Assembly: GCF_005938625.1 (NCBI RefSeq)
Contig: NZ_VCNJ01000035.1
Coordinates: 1-48,207, forward strand
Direction of reading: 5' to 3'
Origin: Pseudomonas fluorescens
Lineage (GTDB): Bacteria; Pseudomonadota; Gammaproteobacteria; Pseudomonadales; Pseudomonadaceae
DNA length: 48,207 nucleotides
Shown one piece after another: positions 25,602-33,987 of the stretch. The notes under the pieces are model-generated. The model saw only the letters and a list, made by a program, of their open reading frames with translations, ran no database searches and was not told the DNA's origin. A program made the position numbers and the translations under genes. Position 1 is the first letter of the stretch. Each line of letters begins with the position of its first letter.

Positions 25602-26041
25602 TAAGTGTTCCTTTACTTGGTTAGTTTGTTGTAGTTGCGGCGCCGTCAACCCGTGAAATAATGACTCGCGGCCTGCCAGCGATTTAACGCAGAAGTAACG
25701 ATGTGCGCACCGATTATCTTTTCCCATAAAAGCGGCGGTGCAATTGAACTGTACTCACAACATTTAAAAGCTTCAATGACACGTACTTTTTCAGACTTCG
25801 CATCGTTCGCCATCAACGTCAGCACGCCTAGTTATCACGAGCAAGTCCTATTGCCTACGCACCATCAACTGAGGTGTCAACTCAAGTATGAATTCATACT
25901 GGCGCTGCCAATAGCCACTTGAGAGTCTTTATAATTATGAGCCGTAATAATCTTGCCCAGCTGCTCGTGCATGACGGGCCACCGCGCTGTAGGGCGACGG
26001 ACGCCTGCACAGAACACATTAATTGTTTTCAGGGAGACAGA
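25602..26041. promoter_or_regulatory. Divergent promoter region of the eCIS
   Basis: The 440 bases separate the structural operon (leftward) from the ATPase/terminator operon (rightward), so both promoters should lie here. A good -10 hexamer TATAAT is present at 25930-25935 for the rightward direction, about 100 bases before the ATPase start. No good -35 is seen at the proper distance, which would fit activator-dependent control. No other gene is supported in the stretch. Confidence 0.45.
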
Positions 26042-28102
26042 ATGGATTCGACAGACTTGGCGTTAGAACTCGAAATGAGTGCCAGTGACAACTACTTGTA
26101 CACAGTGGAACATCTCAAGCGCGTTGATAAAACGCTGCAATTGCATCTTCACCGGCTCAACTTGAAGCATTCGGAACCCGCGCCGGATGACAGCCTCGCT
26201 CAAGTCCCCGCCTGGCTTGAGGAGCGACTCGATAGCAAGAATGTCACAGAGGGCGCAGAGACCCATCAAGGGTCTCGCCTGGGGCAATTGGTCAAGCAGT
26301 TTTGTTTGAGTAACACCGAGCGAGACCTTCTGCTGCTCGCCCTGCTCCCGCATTTTGATTCACAGTATTGCTGGCAGTTTTCCAATGCCCAACGTAACCA
26401 CGAACTGCGTTTCCCCAGCTTCAGTTTTTTAGTGAGCCTGCTCGCCTCGGCGCCCCTGGAAAAACTGAAGTACGAAGCCCTTCTTCTACCCGACGCCCCG
26501 TTGCGAAAGCATGATTTGATTCATGTGGAAGCGCTTAAACCCCATGACCCGAGCGTGACCCAGGTCAAGGTTGACGTCTCCCTCTACCACTTTTTAATTG
26601 GCCACGACTACCTGCCCCCCCTGCTCGACACCTGCGCTCATTGGGCCAGCCCTCTGGAACCGGCCAGTGAACGCTTGCACGCCTTTAACCGGCAGTTGAG
26701 TCGCGCGCTGGTCCGCCCGCCGTACACAGCGGCGGCGCGCGTCACGCTCAAGGGCGCCTTTGGCAGTGATCGCGAGCACGCTGTCGGCGCGGCCGCCGGC
26801 ATGCTGGATCTGCCGTGCCTGGTGCTGAACCTGGAGATGCTGGCCGGTAATGACGACGATGCTTTGCATACGATCTCACTGGCCTTGCGAGAGGTTCAGC
26901 TCAGGGACGCGTGCCTGCTGCTGCGAGGTCTGGCTCCCTTCAGTGCCTCGCGCAAGCGCCTGCATTATCTACTGGGGCAACACGCCAGGCCCTGCCCGCA
27001 ACCGATCGTCATCCTGCAGGACAACGCGCAGCCGGCAGCGCGCCTGGGTGAGGCGGCGCACATCACCTTGCAGATGCCGGACATCACCCCGCGCGAGTGC
27101 CTGAATGTACTCAGCACCTACCTTGACCCCGAATCGGTGGATGAACAGGTGGACCTGCAGGCCTTGTCCCACCGCTTCTGCCTGCCTCCCTCCAGACTGG
27201 TGCAGGCGCTGGAGGAGGCGCAGCTCTATCGTCGGCAACGCGATCCCGAAGCGCGCTTGAGTCAGCGCGACCTAGTCACCGCCTTCAAGCATAACTCTCA
27301 GCAAAATTTCGGTGACCTGGCCCTGCGCCTTCAACCTGAGCGCACGTTGGCGGACCTGATGGTGTCTGAGGCCTTGCAGCAACAGCTGAACGAGGTACTG
27401 ATCGCGATCCGCCATCGGGACTATGCGCTGGAACAAGGGTTTGGTCAGAAACTCAATTACGGACTGGGCGTCAGTACGCTGCTGCACGGCCCTTCCGGTG
27501 CCGGCAAGACCATGGCCGCCGAGGTACTGGCTTCGGCGTTGAACGTCGATTTGATCAAGGTCGACCTGTCCACGGTGGTGAACAAATACGTGGGTGAAAC
27601 CGAAAAGCACCTGGCCAAAATATTTGATCTGGCGGCCAGGGACAGTGGCGTGCTGTTCTTCGATGAGGCCGACGCCTTGTTTGGCAAGCGCAGTGAGACC
27701 AAGGATGCTCAGGACCGCTACGCCAACATTGAGGTGTCCTATTTGCTGCAGCGCCTGGAGAACCATCCGGGGCTGGTCATTTTGTCCACCAACAACCTGT
27801 CGCACGTGGACAGTGCGTTCACCCGGCGCCTGACCTTCATCATCAAGTTCCAGCTTCCCGACGCCGAAACCCGCGCCCGCATGTGGCAGTCCATCTGGCC
27901 GGAAAAGATCCGCCTGGCCAAGGATGTCGATTTCAATCATTTCGCGCGCATTGCCGAGGTGTCCGGCGCAAACATCCGCAACGTGGCCTTGCTCGCCACC
28001 TGGCTGGCCAATGAAGAAGCGGCGCACGAAATCAGCACCCACCATATTCGCCATGCCTTGCAGCGTGAAATGACCAAAACCGGGCAAGTCGCCTTCCAAT
28101 GA
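26042..28102 (+). CDS. eCIS AAA+ ATPase (Afp15/Pvc15-like)
   Basis: This 686-residue protein is the ATPase encoded by all Afp/PVC-type loci, required for assembly or cargo loading. The AAA+ core is C-terminal: Walker A GPSGAGKT at about residues 483-490, Walker B VLFFDEADALFG with D541/E542, and an arginine-finger segment FTRRLTF. The first ~400 residues are the family-specific helical part. The ATG at 26042 is chosen over an upstream ATG at 25919 because AGGGAG lies five bases before it. Here the gene is transcribed divergently from the structural operon rather than at its end. Confidence 0.93.
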   Translation: MDSTDLALELEMSASDNYLYTVEHLKRVDKTLQLHLHRLNLKHSEPAPDDSLAQVPAWLEERLDSKNVTEGAETHQGSRLGQLVKQFCLSNTERDLLLLALLPHFDSQYCWQFSNAQRNHELRFPSFSFLVSLLASAPLEKLKYEALLLPDAPLRKHDLIHVEALKPHDPSVTQVKVDVSLYHFLIGHDYLPPLLDTCAHWASPLEPASERLHAFNRQLSRALVRPPYTAAARVTLKGAFGSDREHAVGAAAGMLDLPCLVLNLEMLAGNDDDALHTISLALREVQLRDACLLLRGLAPFSASRKRLHYLLGQHARPCPQPIVILQDNAQPAARLGEAAHITLQMPDITPRECLNVLSTYLDPESVDEQVDLQALSHRFCLPPSRLVQALEEAQLYRRQRDPEARLSQRDLVTAFKHNSQQNFGDLALRLQPERTLADLMVSEALQQQLNEVLIAIRHRDYALEQGFGQKLNYGLGVSTLLHGPSGAGKTMAAEVLASALNVDLIKVDLSTVVNKYVGETEKHLAKIFDLAARDSGVLFFDEADALFGKRSETKDAQDRYANIEVSYLLQRLENHPGLVILSTNNLSHVDSAFTRRLTFIIKFQLPDAETRARMWQSIWPEKIRLAKDVDFNHFARIAEVSGANIRNVALLATWLANEEAAHEISTHHIRHALQREMTKTGQVAFQ

Positions 28103-28112
28103 GGAACACACG

Positions 28113-28679
28113 ATGATCATTCCATCCGACACCACTATTATCGAACTCAATCAGCACATTGAAAGCGCCATCAGGACCTATGTCCCCGAGGGCATTGAGC
28201 TGGACTTTAATATTCCTACGGCAGATGAGACGCCCACGACACCGACCGTCAACATCTTTCTGTACAGCCTTCAGGAGGATCTGGCCTTGCGTTCATCGGG
28301 GGCACGTCATTATTCGCCCAGCACCGGCACTCTGGACGCCCCTTCGGTCAATGTTCGATGCGACTATTTGATCACCTACTGGGACAGCAACAAGAGCAGC
28401 CACGTCACCGCGGCCAATAGCCAGTCGATGCGTGTCATGAACTGTGTGTTGAATGCACTGATCAACAATCGTGAAATCAGTGGCATGCCCGGGGCGTACA
28501 CCCGCGTGATATCCCCCTCGGAACTGCATGGCTTGAGCATTTTCTGGCAGGCACTGGGCAACAAGCCCAGACTGTGCCTGAACTATTCCGCCACGGTGCC
28601 GGTTAAACTCACCAGCCTCAACGAACAACTGCCTGCGGTGCAGACGATGGACAGCACGTTCGACAACCTCAAGCAGTAG
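28113..28679 (+). CDS. eCIS tube terminator (Afp16/Pvc16-like, DUF4255-type)
   Basis: This 188-residue protein caps the distal end of the tube and sheath. The opening IIELNQHIESAIRTYVPEGIELDFNIPTADETPTTPTVNIFLYSLQEDLALR is typical of the Pvc16 N-terminal family. It starts 10 bases after the ATPase stop with GAGGA upstream, so the two form one transcription unit. The C-terminal half (residues 110-188) keeps the compact tail-terminator fold (LHGLSIFWQALGNKPRLCLNYSATVPV). Confidence 0.93.
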   Translation: MIIPSDTTIIELNQHIESAIRTYVPEGIELDFNIPTADETPTTPTVNIFLYSLQEDLALRSSGARHYSPSTGTLDAPSVNVRCDYLITYWDSNKSSHVTAANSQSMRVMNCVLNALINNREISGMPGAYTRVISPSELHGLSIFWQALGNKPRLCLNYSATVPVKLTSLNEQLPAVQTMDSTFDNLKQ

Positions 28680-29209
28680 TGCGCGCCTTGTCCCTGTCAA
28701 CTCCGTGATGGGCCTGTTCCCCGATGGCCGCGCCTGCATCCGTTTCGCGCGTCCATGGCCCGCGGCTGGGGGCTTGGCTGGCCCTGTCATCTTTAGCCTG
28801 TTTCGAGGTAGGTCGCCGGCAAACTGGGTGAGTCATCAATAACGCGTTGGATCAAGTTGCGACCAGTTCGACCCGCCCTCACCCGGCATGGGTAAAACCT
28901 AGGGCACCTGCGGATGTTCCTTGTGTTTTTTAACGCGCCATGACCGTCACGCCCTACCGGCTGCGGCGCTTCACGCAAACGCGTTGAACATCAACGGCCA
29001 ACCCGAACCTGGGGAAATGCCGGCATACCACAGTCTTTCCCTGCCAAAGACCGCCAAACGAAAATTTCTGATTTCAGATCCAAGCTATGGCCTTTGCCAT
29101 TTTTTAAATAAAGTAAAGTTACTCTTCCACTCACCTCCCCCAAGACTTGATTATACCCCTATTCGACTCCCTTCAAGCAGCGTCGCTTTCAAATGAAGTG
29201 AAGACGACC
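28680..29209. other. Non-coding stretch after the tube terminator
   Basis: About 530 bases without a supported gene. Short open frames here have no ribosome binding site and no recognisable similarity. The right part (29090-29170) is AT-rich. No clear terminator for the afp16-like gene was found. Confidence 0.5.
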
Positions 29210-29263
29210 ATGCAGACAAGTAGCACGAAAGGGACGGCGATTAATGACCCGGCGGTTGCAGGA
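29210..29263 (+). pseudogene. Possible N-terminus of a gene cut by the IS30-type element
   Basis: An ATG at 29210 opens a short frame (MQTSSTKGTAINDPAVAG). It runs straight into sequence that looks like the terminal repeat of the adjacent IS30-type remnant, starting near TGCAACACT at 29270. It may be the first ~18 codons of a gene interrupted by the insertion. The original gene cannot be named. The call is weak, since an equally short frame could occur by chance. Confidence 0.22.
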
Positions 29264-29279
29264 GCTGAGTGCAACACTA

Positions 29280-29636
29280 TTATTGAATTGAAGCAGGAGC
29301 CTCATGTTGCAAGCCCATGAGCTGAGTGAATACCTCGATCGGACACAGCCAGTGAAATCGCTTGCGTGGTCGGATGTTCAGCAAATACGCAAACTTATCC
29401 AGCTCCTCTTGGCTGTGCTTGGACAGATCGGTTCTCTTCGGCTAGAACTGGCGGACAATGCCGTTGGTGTTCTCGTTGGTCCCGCGTTGCCAGGGGCTGT
29501 GCGGGTCAGCAAAGTAAACAGCAATCCCCGTCTCCTGCGTGACTTCGGCGCGCCTGGCCATTTCCTTGCCCTGGTCATACGTCATGCTTTTACGAGCTGC
29601 CAGCGGCATGCCATTGAGCGCCGCGCTAAACCTCAT
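29280..29636 (-). pseudogene. IS30-family transposase remnant with in-frame amber codon
   Basis: The minus strand encodes the catalytic end of an IS30-type transposase: KSMTYDQGKEMARRAEV, then VYFADPHSPWQRGTNENTNG, which contains the second Asp and the Glu of the DDE triad. Reading continues in the same frame past a TAG at 29442-29444 (where the family has RQFLPKGTDLS) through TDLSKHSQEELDKF to a natural stop at 29280. The N-terminal DNA-binding and first catalytic regions are missing. It is therefore inactive through both truncation and a nonsense mutation. Confidence 0.88.
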
Positions 29637-29845
29637 CAGCGTTTACTCTGCTCAAAGCCCGTCTGATACGGGACACACCGCGTTTTACCGCCCAGTGCCT
29701 GGCGCGCCGGCGGGATCTCGTTGTCGCAGTCCTGGCAATGGGTCAGGCTTGGCCCGACCGGCACAGGCGTCAGCAACTGGGCTTTGATTGCCTGGTCACG
29801 TTGGCGCTGCTCCAGCTCCTGGGCGCGGTCGAACCAATCCACCAT
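29636..29845 (-). CDS. Phage TraR/DksA-type C4 zinc-finger protein, one Cys ligand lost
   Basis: The 69-residue protein starts MVDWFDRAQELEQRQRDQAI and carries HCQDCDNEIPPARQALGG, then TRCVPYQTGFEQ. In TraR/DksA-like phage proteins the second half reads C-x-x-C. Here the last ligand is Tyr (TAT instead of TGT), so zinc binding is likely lost. It lies in an HP1-like tail gene order and its end abuts the IS30 remnant. It reads through but is probably a decaying gene. Confidence 0.7.
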   Translation of the reverse strand: MVDWFDRAQELEQRQRDQAIKAQLLTPVPVGPSLTHCQDCDNEIPPARQALGGKTRCVPYQTGFEQSKR

Positions 29846-30298
29846 TAGTGGATCCCCTCGATCTCGGTAGCGTCGAGGTACGGAACGCCGTTGATGTGAA
29901 TGAAGTCAGGACTGGTGACGTCAAACGGCACCTTGTGTTTGGTTTTCTCGCCACCTTTCGGGTCGATCGACAACAGGCTGGAGATCTTCACCTTGCAGCC
30001 GAAGGCTTCCACGCGCAGTTCCTCGTCTTCGCCGGCCTTGGCGAAGAACACAGCGTCAAATGGCTTGAGCTTGCGGAAGCTGCCCGCCGATCGCGCCGCG
30101 TCGATCAGCAACTGAAAGTTGGAGCTGTCCAATTCCAGTTCGCCGGCAGCGGCCACGTCGCCCTCCACGTATCCGTCAGGCACGCCCCGGGTTTGGGCCA
30201 CAGCCGAGTTGTCAGTAACGTCCAAGGTGCAGCTTTCGACGTGCAGCGACAGATCGCCCAGGCTTCACGTCGAAGTTCTTGCCGCCAATTTTTGCCAT
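29845..30298 (-). pseudogene. Phage tail tube protein (DUF2597 type, HP1-like), frameshifted
   Basis: From an ATG at 30298 the frame reads MAKIGGKNFDVK and then breaks. In the next frame the protein continues as LDVTDNSAVAQTRGVPDGYVEGDVA and on to SSLLSIDPKGGEK and FDVTSPDFIHINGVPYL, the tail tube of HP1/K139-type phages. One extra base near 30259-30264 explains the break. Downstream on the same strand is the C4 zinc-finger gene and upstream the sheath, the order in such phages. The protein would be lost. Confidence 0.85.
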
Positions 30299-30304
30299 GG
30301 GGCG

Positions 30305-31415
30305 TTACTCCGTTTTGTCGGTGGAAAGATCCAGGGCAATGTTCGCCGTGAGGTCTTTCGGGCAGTTGAGAGGTTTGAGCTTGATGAAGGCCGCGACCTT
30401 GGTTTTGCTCTGCCATTCCAGCACTAGGTCGCCATCCTTTGGCGGCTCGATGTCACCAGGAAACACCTCGCCGGCGAACTTGATGGACTTGGCCATGGCA
30501 CGCAGCGGCGCCATTAGTTGGTTGGTGTTCACCGCCATGCTGTTGGGGGTGCTGTTCAAGCGGCGATCGGCGACACGGCGGATCAGCAGCGGGCGAATCA
30601 GGCGCGCGGCCTTGTCGGTAATGCGCAGGTATTCCACGACCTGAAAGTCACTACCTGGGGTGTCCAGCATGTTGCAGTCACCCCAGTACACACCTGGATA
30701 GTCCGGGTAGGTCTGAGTGACGGAGAAACGCGCCCGATCCAGTTCGCTGCGCACAGCGGACGGCAGCGGTATCAACTCCATATCGATAGGCACGTCGCCA
30801 AGCCCCAACACCGGACCGGTGGCAACACGCATCGGACTATCAGCGATGCTGACTGCCGAATTGGCCAAGCGGCAAGCCAGCACGCCCAGGTCATTACCGT
30901 GCAGTTGCGGCAGCGGTGAAACGCGCGGCGCTGCCAGACCCGCTACCAACGCTTTTTGCTCGCTCAGGTACTGTGCCCAAGGTCGACGGCAATGTCGGCG
31001 GTGCTTGCCAGAAAGAAAACACGACGGCCGTAGGTGTTGTTCAGCGCAACGGCGGCGTCATGCATGGCCGTCAGTTCGTCAGCCTTCACCACGGGCTTGG
31101 TGATAACCACCGCTTCTACTGAAACGCCCTGTGCTGGGTTTTCTGCAGCGCGGTGGCCCAGTCACCTTCTGGGCCGATCGGGGCCGCGATGCAGGCCCAA
31201 CGTTGGCCACCGTTCTGGCGTGCGGCTGTAACTTACGTTTTAAGGTCGCTCGCTGGAATGCCAAGCGCGGCGTCCAGGTCGCTGTCGGTGTTCAGCGGGA
31301 TGAACTGACCGACGTTTTTGGCCGCAGGGCCGATGAAAAGAAAGTAACGCTCAACCTCTGTCACGGCACCCTGGCCTAGATTGAGATTGTCGACGGTGAC
31401 TTGACCGAGTGCCAT
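30305..31415 (-). pseudogene. Phage tail sheath (DUF2586 type, HP1-like), multiply broken
   Basis: The N-terminus MALGQVTVDNLNLGQGAVTEVER and the C-terminal two thirds (RVSPLPQLHGNDLGVLA... to LALDLSTD-like end) belong to an HP1-type tail sheath. Between them are three lesions: a TAA at 31233-31235 where Gln is expected, a frameshift near 31121-31140, and another near 30975-30990. In the interrupted part the segments NGGQRWACIAAPIGPEGDW and TAMHDAAVALNNTYGRRVFFL can still be read in shifting frames. Confidence 0.87.
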
Positions 31416-31426
31416 GCAGTGCCTCG

Positions 31427-32109
31427 TTAGCGGGGTGAAGTTAGGATTTGTTGCAACACCTGGTTAATCAGGAGATTGGTTTCGCGTTCAGTTTCGGCGC
31501 CGATGAACTGGCGTTTCGGTAAGGTGATTTCCCAGCTTTGCGCGCCGGTGCTTTCGCTGCGCTGGTCGTTGAGGATCCGGATCAACAGGCCGGCTTTGGC
31601 GTAATTAACATGCTCCTGAATCCACGCCACAGACGGCCGGGTCAGCGTCTTTTTGCCTGCTTGGCGCACACGGAAGTCCAACGGCGCAAGCGCTTGGCTT
31701 GCTTGTCGGTTGCTGCCAAACCCGGTGGAGTCTTGTTCCATCGGCGCATCTGTTGGGCGGTGCGGCGCTCACTGACGCCGTTGTGCTGCTGCGCGGCGAC
31801 CCATCGGGTCAGGGCGTTTTTCCAGCCCAATTCCGCTTCATCAGAGGACACCCGGGTGACCACCATCAACTTGGCCAGGCCGGCTTCCATCTTCTTTTTT
31901 CCCTTGCTGTCGCCCTTGCGTGGAGCGAAGGGCGTGCCGTCCAGGTTCTTCTGCTCACGTACTCGCTTGCGGCTCATCGTCCGCACGCGTTTGGTGACCT
32001 GGTTCAGCAAGCGGCGGCGTAATTGCGGCGGCAGGCTCAGCAACGCCCATTGTTCGCGTACGCTCAAGCGACCGCGAATGTCGAGTTCGAACATGCTACG
32101 CCCGGCCAT
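31427..32109 (-). pseudogene. Phage virion morphogenesis/tail completion protein (gpS-like), frameshifted
   Basis: Reading from an ATG at 32109, the frame gives FELDIRGRLSVREQWALLSLPPQLRRRLL and the basic stretch of a gpS-type tail completion protein, up to the region near 31680. The remainder, PLDFRVRQAGKKTLTRPSVAWIQ and INQVLQQILTSPR, lies in another frame, so one indel near 31680-31690 has split the gene. It precedes the sheath, as in HP1-like phages. Confidence 0.8.
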
Positions 32110-32266
32110 CGGTGGCCACCTCGCCGCGCTCTGCAATCCACAGATCAAATGGGACAAACGCCCAGGTCTTACCGAAGGCTGCGATCTCGCCCGCAGGGTC
32201 TTCGGCCAGATACTGCGGCTCGACAAATTCAAGCGTGATTTCCACGTCGAACAGATCGCTACATCC
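32096..32266 (-). pseudogene. C-terminal fragment of a phage tail completion protein (gpR-like)
   Basis: The minus strand ends a protein with VEITLEFVEPQYLAEDPAGEIAAFGKTWAFVPFDLWIAERGEV and stops at 32096, overlapping the gpS-like gene. That is the C-terminus of gpR-type tail completion proteins. The upstream part is absent: within about 20 codons the sequence joins an unrelated coding fragment on the other strand. The exact junction was not determined. Confidence 0.7.
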
Positions 32267-32270
32267 GCGT

Positions 32271-32640
32271 GGAACGGATCAGCAAGAACCACCACTCTCG
32301 CTGCTGGATGGACTGCGCCTGGTGCTGAAATTGAGTGATCCGCAAGTCGCCGCCACGCAACGGCAAATCGTCCGTATGGCGATCGAGCGCCAGGCCTTGA
32401 TCAGTTCCGACCACCCGGCCGTCGCTGAATTCTGGGAGGTCTACGACTACCTCGAATCCTTGAGTGAGGACCCTGTGGTCGACCACAGCAGTGACCCGGC
32501 CGTGATCGCCATTAACCTCAACGAATTCTGCGAGCGCGCCGCCGAACACAAACAGAAGCCGGCCGACGTGGCCACGTTGCGCGACCTGCTCAAAGCGCGA
32601 TCGGTGCGTCAAACCAGATTACCGGGTCTGGCAGTCCTGT
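32271..32640 (+). pseudogene. Internal fragment of an unidentified protein on the plus strand
   Basis: A clean open frame encodes QQEPPLSLLDGLRLVLKLSD, then TQRQIVRMAIERQALISSDHPAVAEFWEVYDYLESL and VIAINLNEFCERAAEHKQKPADVATLRDLL. The composition is that of a real helical protein, but it has no start codon or ribosome binding site of its own. It loses a coherent sequence after about 32610. It is probably a piece of a protein from a mobile element, joined to the phage gpR remnant. The family was not recognised with confidence. Confidence 0.5.
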
Positions 32641-32668
32641 TTAGGTCAGCTTGGTTTCCGTGCCATCC

Positions 32669-32705
32669 AAAAAAGGCCCCCACATCTGGCTCAGATGTGG
32701 GGGCC
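32669..32705 (-). terminator. Intrinsic terminator reading leftward, no gene upstream
   Basis: A perfect 14-base stem (32675-32688 and 32692-32705) with a 3-base loop is followed, on the minus strand, by six T residues (A residues 32669-32674 on plus). No minus-strand gene now lies upstream of it, so it may be left over from a lost gene. It also insulates the phage remnants from the toxin-antitoxin pair. Confidence 0.7.
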
Positions 32706-32785
32706 GATTGAACATAGGCTGGAATTACAGGAGCCCAATTCGGAGCACCAATTCAATGACGGCTTCGGATTTGTATTCGGCTTTG

Positions 32786-32848
32786 TTGACATAGTTATTG
32801 TTTGGCTATAGTGTTGACACAGATATCAACTGAATACATTGTATACAA
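32786..32848 (+). promoter_or_regulatory. Promoter/operator region of the toxin-antitoxin pair
   Basis: Two TTGACA hexamers (32786-32791 and 32814-32819) each have a -10-like hexamer 15 bases later (TATAGT at 32807 and TACATT at 32835). A perfect palindrome TTGTATACAA lies at 32839-32848, just before the antitoxin start. Ribbon-helix-helix antitoxins usually bind such palindromes to repress their own promoter. The 15-base spacing is shorter than ideal. Confidence 0.5.
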
Positions 32849-32868
32849 ATCGTTTTGGAGTGTTTATC

Positions 32869-33132
32869 ATGGTCTCGCCTGTCCTGTCCTTTCGTGTGGA
32901 ATCTGAGTTGATCAATCAGCTCGATCAACTCGCCGAAGCAACCGATCGGGATCGCCAATACCATCTCAAGCGTGCGTTAGCACGTTACGTTGAGTCCGAG
33001 TCTTGGCATTTTCGAGCCATAGCTGAAGGTATTGCGGATGCAGAGGCAGGCAACCTAGTCGACTTGGATGCCGTTAAGGCTAAGTGGGTGGCCCGTGCCG
33101 AAAATCGCATTAACAAGCAAAGCGGACAGTGA
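32869..33132 (+). CDS. Ribbon-helix-helix antitoxin (ParD/CopG-like)
   Basis: This 87-residue protein begins MVSPVLSFRVESELINQLDQLAEATDRDRQYHLKRALARYVE, a beta-strand and two helices in the ribbon-helix-helix pattern. It is followed by the toxin-binding tail rich in acidic and charged residues. The start at 32869 is chosen because TTGGAG lies eight bases upstream; an in-frame ATG 30 bases earlier falls in the likely operator. Its end overlaps the toxin gene by 38 bases. It should neutralise the downstream toxin and repress the pair. Confidence 0.87.
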   Translation: MVSPVLSFRVESELINQLDQLAEATDRDRQYHLKRALARYVESESWHFRAIAEGIADAEAGNLVDLDAVKAKWVARAENRINKQSGQ

Positions 33133-33385
33133 TCTCGATGGTATCTACGAACACTACGCGCCGTTTTTAGGTGCTGAATCCTCAGAAGGCGTCGTGTTTC
33201 ATATCATCGAAGCATTGCAGATGCTTGAGACCTTTCCTCAAATGGGCAAGGCTTCAGATATTCCCGATTGCCGCGAGCTGATCATCTCGAAATACCCCTA
33301 TCGAGCGATTTACACACTAAAGGGGGCGACGATCAGAATATACCGGGTGCTACATCAGCATGCCGAGCGTCCAGAAGATTGGTGA
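33095..33385 (+). CDS. ParE/RelE-family toxin
   Basis: This 96-residue protein (GTG start, PKIALTSKADSDLDGIYEHYA) ends with SKYPYRAIYTLKGATIRIYRVLHQHAERP. That is the C-terminal strand-loop-strand of RelE/ParE superfamily toxins, with the conserved R/Y positions. The GTG is inferred because the family starts with this strand; an ATG-type start 27 bases earlier would add unrelated residues. It overlaps the antitoxin gene, the usual parD-parE-type order. Whether the target is gyrase (ParE) or mRNA on ribosomes (RelE) cannot be told. Confidence 0.85.
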   Translation: MPKIALTSKADSDLDGIYEHYAPFLGAESSEGVVFHIIEALQMLETFPQMGKASDIPDCRELIISKYPYRAIYTLKGATIRIYRVLHQHAERPEDW

Positions 33386-33393
33386 CCAGAGAG

Positions 33394-33422
33394 CAAGAAA
33401 ATCGCCGTATAGGCGGTTTCTT
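33394..33422 (+). terminator. Hairpin after the toxin gene
   Basis: CAAGAAA and CGCC on the left pair with GGCG and TTTCTTG on the right, with a small bulge, right after the toxin stop codon. The T content of the right arm makes it a plausible terminator for the toxin-antitoxin operon. Confidence 0.5.
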
Positions 33423-33502
33423 GTGTTCGATTAACAGAAGGTTTGTAACCGGAACAAAACCGCCTACCCACGCACAGGCTGACCATACAGCCCCTTCCCA
33501 TC

Positions 33503-33667
33503 TTAGATATAGCGGCCTAATACGTAACAGGCCACCGGCGCCCTCTCCCCTGTGTTCGGTTCCGCCGAGGACACAACGGCGACAATTCGCCAGCCCTCTC
33601 GCAGTGCTTCATTGACCTCTGTGACACTGAACAGCTCTTGGACCTCATCCACATCGTATAACTGCAT
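33503..33667 (-). CDS. Small hypothetical protein, 54 residues
   Basis: The minus strand has a perfect AAGGAG eight bases before an ATG at 33667, and a 54-residue frame: MQLYDVDEVQELFSV, VNEALREGWRIVAVVSSAEP and RAPVACYVLGRYI. The mix of hydrophobic strands and the segment GWRIVAVVS resemble short conserved proteins often found in accessory DNA of Pseudomonas. No function is known to me. It lies in the same orientation as two further tiny frames to the right. Confidence 0.6.
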   Translation of the reverse strand: MQLYDVDEVQELFSVTEVNEALREGWRIVAVVSSAEPNTGERAPVACYVLGRYI

Positions 33668-33767
33668 GGTGACTCCTTGTTCCCAAGCTGTTCCAGGTTG
33701 GCGCAGCGAGGATGCCTTCTATTCGCTCTGTCTACGCCATCGATCCAGACTTGCCTACCAAGGTGAC

Positions 33768-33987
33768 TCAATAAAATTGCCGTATACGCGTTATCGCATC
33801 CGTAATCGCTTTCGCATTACCGTCCAGAGTTTCCATGGCCACGACTGCATTATCTGCAACGGACTTTACGCCATTCTGAAAGCCATTTAGTGACCTCCTC
33901 TATCGCCGCCGCCAAGGCATGCTGGTTGTGCAGAAGCAGTGTCAAAGCATCTGCTACGGCAACGTTGGATTGAGCGTCAGATGACAT
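33768..33987 (-). pseudogene. Small hypothetical protein, frameshifted
   Basis: An ATG at 33987 starts SSDAQSNVAVADALTLLLHNQ, then ALAAAIEEVTKWLS, after which the frame ends early. In the next frame the protein continues NGVKSVADNAVVAMETLDGNAKAITDA and stops at 33768. One indel near 33880 would join them to a ~72-residue helical protein. Family unknown; the coherent two-part composition is the only support. Confidence 0.45.

Noticed and set aside
28921..29196. Plus-strand frame after the tube terminator gene
   Set aside because: No start signal and no recognisable segments. It lies in sequence that changes composition abruptly.
29304..29666. Apparent plus-strand gene over the IS30 remnant
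   Set aside because: The minus strand has the DDE-type transposase motifs; the plus frame is a shadow.
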